A model generated the notes under the pieces. It did not search any database and was not told where the DNA came from. It was given only the letters and a program-made list of their open reading frames with translations. Shown here piece after piece: positions 1 through 5,033 of a DNA stretch of 5,033 nt. The number at the start of each line of letters is the position of its first letter. Positions within the stretch are counted from its first letter, which is position 1. Source of the stretch: Acidobacteriota bacterium. Its GTDB lineage: Bacteria > Acidobacteriota > Terriglobia > Acidoferrales > UBA7541. Both the position numbers and the translations under genes were made by a program. The stretch is from the NCBI GenBank assembly GCA_019239815.1, contig JAFAZL010000828.1, positions 1-5,033 on the forward strand. Direction: 5' to 3'.

Positions 1-1094
1 ATACGCGGATAGCCGCGCTTGCCTTCCAGAGATTCCATCAGCGCCGATTCTTCGCCGCATTCATAGGCGCCTGCGCCGGTGTGAACCAGCAAATCGAAGT
101 CGTGGCCCGATCCGCGGATGTTCTGCCCGAGGTAGCCGCGCTGGTACGCTTCATCGAGGGCGGTCTGCACGATATCCAAGACGTAGCGATACTCGCCGCG
201 GATATAGATAAAGCCGCGTTTCGCACCGATCGCCTTTCCCGCGATGACCATGCCTTCGATGAGCTGATGCGGATCCAACTCCATCAGCGGGCGGTCTTTG
301 CAAGTGCCGGGCTCGGATTCGTCGGCATTGCAGATCAAATATTTCGGCTTTGGAGAATCCTTCGGGACGAACGACCACTTCATGCCGGTCGGAAAGCCTG
401 CGCCGCCGCGGCCGCGAAGGCCGGACTTCTTCACTTCGTCGATGATCGCTGCGGGCTCCATTTGCTTCAGCGCTTTTTCCAGCGCCTGGTAGCCGCCGTT
501 TGCGAGAAAGACGTCGATGGTGTGCGAATCTTTGATTCCGAAGCGCCGGCTGATGACCGGAGTTTCGGCCGGATCGCGTGGATGCAACGCGCCAGAAGTG
601 ACTGGCTCAGGAGTCGTCTTACGGCCGGCGTCGAGATCTTCGATCAGCCGGTCGAACTTCTGCGGGCTTACATTTTCGAAAAAGTCGTAGTTGACCTGCA
701 ACGCCGGCGCTCCGGTGCAGGCGCCGATACATTCCACTTCTTCGAGCGAAAACACGCCGTCGGCTGTGGTTTCTTTGTGCCCGATCTCGAGCCGCTTCTT
801 CGCCGCCTCCAGCAGTTCCGCGCCGCCACGCAGCATGCACGCCACGTTGGTGCAAATCTGCACGTGATGCTTGCCCATCGGCTTGCGGTGCAGCATCGAG
901 TAGTACTCGAGCGTCTCTTCAATCTGCACCGTGCGCAGATCGAGGCGATTGGCGATCTCAGCAATCATCTCGTCCGAGATGAAGTCGAATTCGTCCTGCG
1001 CATACATCATCATCGGGATCAGCGCGCTGCGCTTGACCGGATACAGGTTTTGCAACCGCTCAAACCGCGCCGAAAGTTGCGGTGAAAGTTCCAT
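1..1094 (-). CDS. nuoEF: NuoE-NuoF fusion, NADH-oxidising module of complex I (3' end off the window)
   Basis: One reading frame runs from ATG at 1094 to the left edge with no stop (364 codons seen, checked codon by codon). Residues 1-155 are a complete NuoE (thioredoxin-like 24 kDa subunit). Its [2Fe-2S] N1a ligands are Cys81 and Cys86 (CTNVAC) and Cys122 and Cys126 (CIGAC). A Pro/Thr/Ala-rich linker of about 25 residues follows. From about residue 180 the protein is NuoF (51 kDa, FMN and NADH site): glycine-rich [13 protein letters not shown] at 225-237, NADESEPGT at 256-264 and GAYECGEES at 342-350. About 250 NuoF residues, including the [4Fe-4S] N3 cysteines, should lie beyond the edge. 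Together the two parts oxidise NADH and pass electrons via FMN into the iron-sulfur chain at the cytoplasmic tip of complex I. The gene lies 55 bases after nuoD with its own AGAGGA site. NAD-reducing hydrogenase HoxF has a similar fused layout, but the adjacent nuoA, nuoC and nuoD point to complex I. Confidence 0.95.
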   Translation of the reverse strand, partial: MELSPQLSARFERLQNLYPVKRSALIPMMMYAQDEFDFISDEMIAEIANRLDLRTVQIEETLEYYSMLHRKPMGKHHVQICTNVACMLRGGAELLEAAKKRLEIGHKETTADGVFSLEEVECIGACTGAPALQVNYDFFENVSPQKFDRLIEDLDAGRKTTPEPVTSGALHPRDPAETPVISRRFGIKDSHTIDVFLANGGYQALEKALKQMEPAAIIDEVKKSGLRGRGGAGFPTGMKWSFVPKDSPKPKYLICNADESEPGTCKDRPLMELDPHQLIEGMVIAGKAIGAKRGFIYIRGEYRYVLDIVQTALDEAYQRGYLGQNIRGSGHDFDLLVHTGAGAYECGEESALMESLEGKRGYPR

Positions 1095-1105
1095 GCTCTG
1101 CGGAA

Positions 1106-1113
1106 TCCTCTTT
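1106..1113 (-). promoter_or_regulatory. Ribosome binding site of nuoEF
   Basis: The minus strand reads AAAGAGGA, ending 11 bases before the ATG at 1094. It is a fair Shine-Dalgarno match with slightly long spacing. It supports this start and independent initiation of the fused gene after the 55-base gap that follows nuoD. Confidence 0.6.
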
Positions 1114-1149
1114 CCCAACCAACCATTTAAGCCGAACTACAAAATATTG

Positions 1150-2376
1150 TTATCGATCGACGTCACCCAAAACGATATCGATCGTGCCGATGCAGGCAAT
1201 CACATCCGAAATCAACTGTCCTTCGATTAACTTCGGCAGCGCCTGCAAATTAATGAACGATGGCGAACGGAAGTGGCACCGCAACGGCTTTTGCGAGCCA
1301 TCGCTGGCTATAAAGCAGCCCAACTCTCCGCGCGGTGACTCGATCGACGCGTACGCTTCACCCGCCGGCGGCGCAAAACCCTCGGTGAAAATCTTGAAGT
1401 GATAGATGAGCGCTTCCATCTCCGTCTTCATCTTTTCGCGGCCCGGCGGAATGATACCCGCCGCTTCGGTGCGGAAGGGCCCTTCCGCGGGAAACTTGTC
1501 GATCGCCTGACGAATAATCCTCATGCTCTCGCGCATTTCCGCGACGCGGACCAAGTACCGCGCGAAGCAATCCGCTTCCGTCCGCGTCGGGACGTTGAAC
1601 TCAAATTCTTCGTAGCTCGAGTAGGGAAACGCCTTGCGCATATCATGTGCAAGGCCCGCGGCGCGCAACGTTGGACCGGTCATGCTGTATGCGACAGCAT
1701 CCTCCGCCGACATCACACCGACGCCCTTCAATCGGCCCATCCAGATGCGATTCCCGGTGAGCAGTTGCTCGTACTCATCGACGCGCCCCGGCATCATCTT
1801 CAGGAACTTCTCGACGCGCTCTTTCCAACCGGTCGGGGGCTCAAGCGCCAGTCCACCAATGCGGATGTAGCTCGTCATCATGCGCTGCCCGGCGACGAAC
1901 TCGAAAATCTTCAGGATTTCTTCGCGCTCGCGGAAGCAATACAAAAACGCCGACATTGCGCCCATATCGATCGCGTGCGTGCCCAGCCAAACCAGGTGCG
2001 ACGAAATCCGTTGCAGCTCCACCATCAGGACGCGGAAATACTGCGCGCGCTTCGGAACTTCAATCCCCAGGAGCTTTTCGACTGCGAGGCAGTAAGCGAG
2101 ATTGTTTCCGAGCGGATTCAGATAATCCATCCGGTCGGTCAGCGTGATCGCTTGCGAGTAAGTCTTGTCTTCGCAGGACTTTTCAATTCCGGTGTGCAGA
2201 TATCCGAGGTCCGGAATCGCCTTCAGGACTGTTTCGCCATCGAGCTCCAGCAAAATACGAAGCACGCCGTGCGTCGACGGGTGCTGTGGCCCCATGTTGA
2301 GGACCATTGTTTTTGTCGGGCCGATCGCTGTTTCGACGGTTTCTTGTCCAAACGGTGGTGTGCCGATCGCGCTCAT
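1150..2376 (-). CDS. nuoD: NADH-quinone oxidoreductase subunit D (49 kDa)
   Basis: This 408-residue protein is full length for NuoD. With NuoB it forms the quinone-reducing site where the peripheral arm meets the membrane arm. Visible family signatures are NMGPQHPSTHGVLR (residues 27-40), GYLHTGIEKSCEDKTYSQ (58-75) and DRMDYLNPLG (81-90), and the protein ends DIVLGDVDR. His36 and Tyr85 match the quinone-headgroup residues His38 and Tyr87 of Thermus Nqo4, with identical spacing of 49. The ATG at 2376 overlaps the nuoC stop as ATGA, and AGGAG lies 6 bases upstream, so this start is preferred. The frame stays open to 2466, but the extra 30 residues translate the nuoC 3' end out of frame and do not resemble NuoD. 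C and D are separate genes here, unlike the NuoCD fusion of E. coli. Confidence 0.97.
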   Translation of the reverse strand: MSAIGTPPFGQETVETAIGPTKTMVLNMGPQHPSTHGVLRILLELDGETVLKAIPDLGYLHTGIEKSCEDKTYSQAITLTDRMDYLNPLGNNLAYCLAVEKLLGIEVPKRAQYFRVLMVELQRISSHLVWLGTHAIDMGAMSAFLYCFREREEILKIFEFVAGQRMMTSYIRIGGLALEPPTGWKERVEKFLKMMPGRVDEYEQLLTGNRIWMGRLKGVGVMSAEDAVAYSMTGPTLRAAGLAHDMRKAFPYSSYEEFEFNVPTRTEADCFARYLVRVAEMRESMRIIRQAIDKFPAEGPFRTEAAGIIPPGREKMKTEMEALIYHFKIFTEGFAPPAGEAYASIESPRGELGCFIASDGSQKPLRCHFRSPSFINLQALPKLIEGQLISDVIACIGTIDIVLGDVDR

Positions 2377-2894
2377 GGCCGACTCCTGGTATAGCGGGTC
2401 GCGATCGCCGGGATATCGCGATAGCCCTCGACAGGGAAATCCTTGCGCAGCGGATAACCCTCCCAATCATCGGGAAGCAAAATTCGCCGCAAATCCGGAT
2501 GCCCGGTGAACTGAATCCCAAACATGTCAAATATCTCGCGCTCGAGCCAATTCGCTCCCTTCCACACGGGAAAAAGCGAATCGACGACCGGATCGTTGCC
2601 GCTCAGCTTCACGCGAATACGCAGCTTCTGCTTCAGGGGGATCGAAATGAGTTGGTAGTTCAGTTCAAAGCGCGGTTCAAGAGGATAGCGATCGATAGCG
2701 GTGGCATCCGTGAGCAGATTGAATTTCAGCTCTTCGATGTCGCGACACTGCTCGGCAACGCTGCGCAACACCTTGCGAGGCACGACGATCGTCGTATCTC
2801 CACGATATTCAATCACTTCCTCGATCGCGTTGGCGCTCCATGAGCGGAGCTTCGCGACTACAGGATTAGTAGTTTGACCACCACTGTCCGTCAC
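2373..2894 (-). CDS. nuoC: NADH-quinone oxidoreductase subunit C (30 kDa)
   Basis: This 173-residue protein belongs to the NuoC/30 kDa family, a cofactor-free subunit that packs against NuoD and NuoB in the connecting module of complex I. The diagnostic C-terminal block is present: WLEREIFDMFGI near residues 117-128, then GHPDLRRILLPDDWEGYPLRK ahead of DFP. The N-terminal half carries the usual FNLLTDATAID strand. Translation starts at GTG 2894. The upstream bases hold only a weak purine run (GGGGA about 12 bases away), so the exact start is less certain than the family assignment. nuoA ends 28 bases upstream. In most bacteria nuoB would lie between nuoA and nuoC, and it is missing here. The stop overlaps the nuoD start by four bases. 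Confidence 0.96.
   Translation of the reverse strand: MTDSGGQTTNPVVAKLRSWSANAIEEVIEYRGDTTIVVPRKVLRSVAEQCRDIEELKFNLLTDATAIDRYPLEPRFELNYQLISIPLKQKLRIRVKLSGNDPVVDSLFPVWKGANWLEREIFDMFGIQFTGHPDLRRILLPDDWEGYPLRKDFPVEGYRDIPAIATRYTRSRP
2383..2387 (-). promoter_or_regulatory. Ribosome binding site of nuoD (decides the start)
   Basis: The minus strand reads AGGAG, 6 bases before the ATG at 2376 and inside the 3' end of nuoC. It fixes the nuoD start at the ATGA overlap rather than at the longer open frame, and it suggests translational coupling of nuoC and nuoD. Confidence 0.75.
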
Positions 2895-2922
2895 AGGTTC
2901 TCGAATCCCCGCGTGGCGCCGA

Positions 2923-3315
2923 CTATTTGTGCCAGTCGAACGCGCCTTTTTTCCACAGATAGATGTAACCGACCAGCAGGATGGCGATGTAGATGAGCAT
3001 CTCTACGTAGCCGTAGACACCAAAGCTGTGCGATATCTTGAACATATCGCGGTAAATGTAGGCCCAAGGGTACAAAAAGATCGCCTCGACGTCGAACAAG
3101 ATGAAGACCATCGCGACGAGATAAAACTTCACAGAAAATGGTTCGCGGGCGTCGCCGACGGGCTCCACGCCGCACTCATAGGCCATTTGTTTTGCGCGGT
3201 TTGGCCGCCTCCATCCGATGACAACGGATAGAGTTGTAAGAATACCGGCCAGCGCCACCGCGATAATGAGGTGTAAGAGAAGTGGAGCGTAAGCGTGGAG
3301 ACCTGATTCACTCAT
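2923..3315 (-). CDS. nuoA: NADH-quinone oxidoreductase subunit A (ND3-like membrane subunit)
   Basis: This 130-residue integral membrane protein is the ND3 homologue at the junction between the quinone cavity and the proton-pumping membrane arm. Three hydrophobic segments are visible, at about residues 11-35, 62-85 and 104-121. The first loop has YECG (46-49), whose Cys48 matches ND3 Cys39, the residue that reports the active/deactive state in mammals. The second helix has SVKFYLVAMVFILFDVEAIF (61-80). Asp75 and Glu77 correspond to the conserved acidic pair of E. coli NuoA (Asp79 and Glu81). It is the first gene of the operon, 28 bases before nuoC. There is no Shine-Dalgarno sequence ahead of the ATG, and a sigma70-like promoter lies directly upstream. 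Length and topology are normal for the family. Confidence 0.97.
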   Translation of the reverse strand: MSESGLHAYAPLLLHLIIAVALAGILTTLSVVIGWRRPNRAKQMAYECGVEPVGDAREPFSVKFYLVAMVFILFDVEAIFLYPWAYIYRDMFKISHSFGVYGYVEMLIYIAILLVGYIYLWKKGAFDWHK

Positions 3316-3327
3316 GGGCGAAGCGCT

Positions 3328-3356
3328 ATAATAACGAGCAGGCGGCGTTGGGTCAA
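3328..3356 (-). promoter_or_regulatory. Predicted sigma70-type promoter of the nuo operon
   Basis: The minus strand reads TTGACC (3356-3351), a 17-base spacer, then TATTAT (3333-3328). Each hexamer matches the consensus at five of six positions and the spacing is optimal. Transcription should begin around 3319-3322, only about 4-7 bases before the nuoA ATG at 3315. The operon message would then be almost leaderless, which agrees with the lack of a ribosome binding site. Predicted by eye only. Confidence 0.6.
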
Positions 3357-3419
3357 TGCGGCCACTGAAAAAAGTCTGCAGGATGTATCGGCTACGGTCA
3401 AATTAGGATGTGCTAAGGA

Positions 3420-4070
3420 ATGCTTTTCGGTCATAACACCAACGTCACACTCGAGGGCACGGTCTTCCACGTTCAAACCGAAGATCGTGGAGTGAACTCC
3501 GCCGCGCTTGATACCACCGTGCATTGCCGGGGACGCGTGCTGCACCGGCGCACGAATAAATATCACGATCTGCTGCCACTGGATGCAGAAAAAGAGAAAG
3601 CGCTAAAGACGCGACTCGATGAGCAGCATTTCGGCGTGGTCGAAGAGTTGAAGTCCGGCGCGCTCAAAGTGGAAGCGCCGCCTGCACCACCGTCGAGGCC
3701 TCTCGCGCCGGGACCAAGTGGGTCGGCGCGAAATGCGGCGACAAGTCCGGCGCCAGCTTTGGCGGTGGAGATGTTAAATCCGCGGACTTGGCTGAGCGGG
3801 AAGCATGCGACGCTGTATCTCGTCGTGCGATCGAAAGATAGCGCGACACCAATTGCGGGCGCACGAGTTGTAGCTCGTGTAGAGGGATCAATCGAGCCAA
3901 CTGCGACAGAGACCGAAACAGCCGCTGATGGTCACGCACGGCTTGAGTTCGATATGCCAAAACTTGCCGGCGATGACGCGGCCCTCGTGATTGAAGCTTC
4001 GTCGCGGGACGCGCAGGGCCAGTTGAGGTTTGCGCTCCGTGCGAAGCCGAAGACTCCCGCGGTGAACTGA
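3420..4070 (+). CDS. Uncharacterised protein, HVQTED-type N-terminal domain with Ig-like C-terminal domain
   Basis: I do not recognise a named function for this 216-residue protein. Residues 1-50 hold a compact, conserved-looking block: FGHNTNVT (3-10), FHVQTEDRG (16-24), LDTTVHCRGRVLHRRTNKY (30-48). I have the impression that similar HVQTED proteins occur as hypotheticals in acidobacteria, but I cannot verify this. Residues 55-83 are charged and probably helical. Residues 86-115 are a Pro/Ala/Ser-rich flexible linker. Residues 116-208 show alternating beta-strand patterns with GARVVARVEG and TAADGHARLEFDMP, resembling Ig-like or carboxypeptidase-regulatory-like folds. There is no signal peptide or membrane segment, so a cytoplasmic location is likely. 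An in-frame TAA at 3414-3416 prevents a longer start. AAGGA abuts the ATG and a TAGGA lies 11 bases upstream, so initiation signals are imperfect. thiS follows after 19 bases on the same strand, which suggests co-transcription. Confidence 0.85.
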   Translation: MLFGHNTNVTLEGTVFHVQTEDRGVNSAALDTTVHCRGRVLHRRTNKYHDLLPLDAEKEKALKTRLDEQHFGVVEELKSGALKVEAPPAPPSRPLAPGPSGSARNAATSPAPALAVEMLNPRTWLSGKHATLYLVVRSKDSATPIAGARVVARVEGSIEPTATETETAADGHARLEFDMPKLAGDDAALVIEASSRDAQGQLRFALRAKPKTPAVN

Positions 4071-4074
4071 TTTC

Positions 4075-4079
4075 GAGGA
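4075..4079 (+). promoter_or_regulatory. Ribosome binding site of thiS
   Basis: GAGGA lies 10 bases before the ATG at 4090, in the 19-base gap after the upstream stop codon. It supports the chosen start of this short gene. Confidence 0.6.
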
Positions 4080-4089
4080 ATACCGACCG

Positions 4090-4296
4090 ATGGAAGCGAC
4101 GATTCAAGTGAATGGAGAAACGCGGCCGGCCAGTCCGGGCGGCACCGTAATCGATCTTTTGCGAGAGCTTGGGCTCGAAGGCGGACGTGTCGCGATCGAG
4201 CGCAACCTGGAAATACTGCCACGTCAAAGGTGGAGCGAAACGAGAGTCACAGCGGGTGATCGCTATGAAATTGTCCACTTCGTTGGCGGAGGATGA
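4090..4296 (+). CDS. thiS: Sulfur carrier protein ThiS
   Basis: This 68-residue protein has the length and beta-grasp (ubiquitin-like) pattern of ThiS. It begins with IQVNGE (5-10), continues with the TVIDLLRELGL helix (19-29) and a VAIERN...ILPRQRW segment (34-48), and ends GDRYEIVHFVGGG. The terminal Gly-Gly (67-68) is the tail that ThiF adenylates and that is converted to a thiocarboxylate. This then donates sulfur to ThiG for the thiazole ring of thiamine. MoaD has the same tail, but the short length and VHFVGGG ending favour ThiS. thiG, often directly downstream, is absent: the next gene is on the other strand and ends 12 bases away. The partner genes must lie elsewhere. It probably shares a transcript with the upstream uncharacterised gene. 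Confidence 0.9.
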   Translation: MEATIQVNGETRPASPGGTVIDLLRELGLEGGRVAIERNLEILPRQRWSETRVTAGDRYEIVHFVGGG

Positions 4297-4308
4297 GCTT
4301 CTGAGGTA

Positions 4309-5033
4309 TCAGGCGGCCGACTTGTTGGGCCTCTCTAAGTATTTGACCAACACCACCTCGTTGCCTTGCTCGCTGTAGATCAACTCATCGACGAGATTCC
4401 GTGCCATCAGCAGGCCAAACCCACCGGGGCGCATGCCCTTTGCTTCCCGTACCGCAATGTGATTGAACAAATCCTCCGGCGTTTTCGAGTTTGCCGCGTG
4501 GCGCACTTCTTCCGGCGAAAACCCCTGGCCCGGATCCTTCACTCGGCAGATGACTGCGCGGCGGCCCTTTACGAATGAAATCTCGACGTGGTGACTCGGA
4601 TCGAAGTGCCCGCCGTGCTCCATGGCGTTGAGCAGAATCTCGCGGAACGCTGTGACGATATCGGCGCGATCGTGGTCATCGATATTCGGATCGCGCACGT
4701 TTTGAAGAAACAACACGAGGCGATTTGCGGTTTCAATATCGCACCGTGCCATCAACCGTACCCATTGCGGGGTAGCCGACAGAACTTCGATACCGTCATC
4801 CCAACAGGGTTCTTCCATCGCCGCGCGCACGCTTTCCGTGATGGTTTGCGGATCGAACGGCGCACAGAAGTAGCTGAACGCGCCTTCGCGCATGGCGGTG
4901 AGAACGTCACCCGGTGTCCATTCATCAGTCAGAATGATCATGCGCACATGCGGGCGTGAACCGCGAATTTTTCGAAGAAACTCGACGTCTTCTGCGCCCC
5001 GTGTTTTTCTTCCGGTGATGATCAGGTCGAACG
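4309..5033 (-). CDS. Degenerate receiver domain fused to RsbW-like ATPase (5' end off the window)
   Basis: The frame is open from the right edge to TGA at 4309 (240 residues seen; the start lies outside). Residues 1-73 are the C-terminal two thirds of a CheY-like receiver: FDLIIT strand, VEFLRKIR helix, MIILT strand, GAFSYF, PFD. The phospho-accepting Asp that should follow FDLIIT is Gly7 (codon 5011-5013). The conserved Lys before Pro-Phe is Ala57 (codon 4861-4863). The beta-4 Thr is kept. Residues 125-232 are an HATPase of the RsbW/anti-sigma serine kinase type. The N box is FREILLNAMEHGG (Glu131, Asn135, His139), the first glycine box is DPGQGF (166-171) and the second is GGFGLLMARNLVDE. 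ATP-binding residues look intact. Known relatives phosphorylate anti-sigma antagonists or bind sigma factors. Here the input appears to be non-phosphorylated or a protein contact, which is inference. No partner gene is visible, and thiS ends convergently 12 bases away. Confidence 0.88.
   Translation of the reverse strand, partial: FDLIITGRKTRGAEDVEFLRKIRGSRPHVRMIILTDEWTPGDVLTAMREGAFSYFCAPFDPQTITESVRAAMEEPCWDDGIEVLSATPQWVRLMARCDIETANRLVLFLQNVRDPNIDDHDRADIVTAFREILLNAMEHGGHFDPSHHVEISFVKGRRAVICRVKDPGQGFSPEEVRHAANSKTPEDLFNHIAVREAKGMRPGGFGLLMARNLVDELIYSEQGNEVVLVKYLERPNKSAA

Noticed and set aside
81..1085. Long plus-strand open frame (334 codons) opposite nuoEF
   Set aside because: It is antisense to clear NuoE and NuoF motifs, and its translation is low-complexity, rich in Arg, Ala and Leu, and matches no family. 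It is a GC-rich codon-bias shadow.
1153..1186. Repeated TCGATCG/CGATATCGATCG palindromic words at the nuoD 3' end
   Set aside because: They lie within conserved NuoD codons (DIVLGDVDR) and are explained by Ile, Asp and Arg codons. No stem with a U-tract follows, so this is not a terminator.
1399..2394. Long plus-strand open frame (331 codons) opposite nuoD
   Set aside because: It is fully antisense to a well-conserved NuoD. The composition (many Arg and His) is typical of a reverse-strand shadow, and it has no recognisable domain.
2377..2466. Upstream extension of nuoD by 30 codons
   Set aside because: These bases encode the nuoC C-terminus in another frame. The ATG at 2376 has a strong AGGAG and the usual ATGA overlap.
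3664..4278. Minus-strand open frame of 204 codons opposite the uncharacterised gene and thiS
   Set aside because: It overlaps thiS and the plus-strand gene, both better supported by motifs and ribosome sites. Its translation looks like shadow sequence.
4280..4330. Possible bidirectional terminator between convergent thiS and the regulator gene
   Set aside because: The 12-base gap and its flanks show no clear inverted repeat with a T-run on either strand.

Overview
The window looks like a chromosomal piece of a GC-rich, aerobic, Gram-negative-type bacterium. The protein flavour suggests an acidobacterium (Acidobacteriota, Terriglobia-like). The main pointers are the style of the response-regulator/ATPase protein at the right edge and of the uncharacterised HVQTED protein. 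This assignment is inference from remembered family resemblance, with no search behind it.

Positions 1-3315 (minus strand) hold the start of a respiratory complex I (NADH:quinone oxidoreductase) operon. Read in transcription order it is nuoA (3315-2923), nuoC (2894-2373), nuoD (2376-1150) and then one continuous reading frame running off the left edge (1094-1) that encodes NuoE fused to NuoF. Two things are unusual. nuoB, normally between nuoA and nuoC, is absent, with only 27 bases in its place. nuoE and nuoF are joined in frame without any stop. A good sigma70-type promoter (TTGACC-17 bp-TATTAT) sits so close to the nuoA ATG that the message should be nearly leaderless.

Positions 3316-3419 form a divergent intergenic region. 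Positions 3420-4296 (plus strand) hold a two-gene unit: an uncharacterised 216-residue protein (HVQTED-type N-terminal domain, Pro/Ala linker, predicted Ig-like C-terminal domain) and thiS, the ubiquitin-like sulfur carrier for thiamine thiazole synthesis, with no thiG next to it.

Positions 4309-5033 (minus strand, convergent with thiS and cut by the right edge) encode a receiver-like domain fused to an RsbW-type histidine-kinase-like ATPase. The receiver part has lost the phospho-accepting Asp and the conserved Lys, so it is probably a pseudo-receiver.

The complex I genes supply membrane arm subunit A, connecting/quinone module subunits C and D, and NADH-oxidising module subunits E and F. 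The other three genes have no evident functional link to complex I. I see no RNA genes, mobile elements, CRISPR arrays or convincing terminators. No gene-free stretch exceeds about 105 bases.
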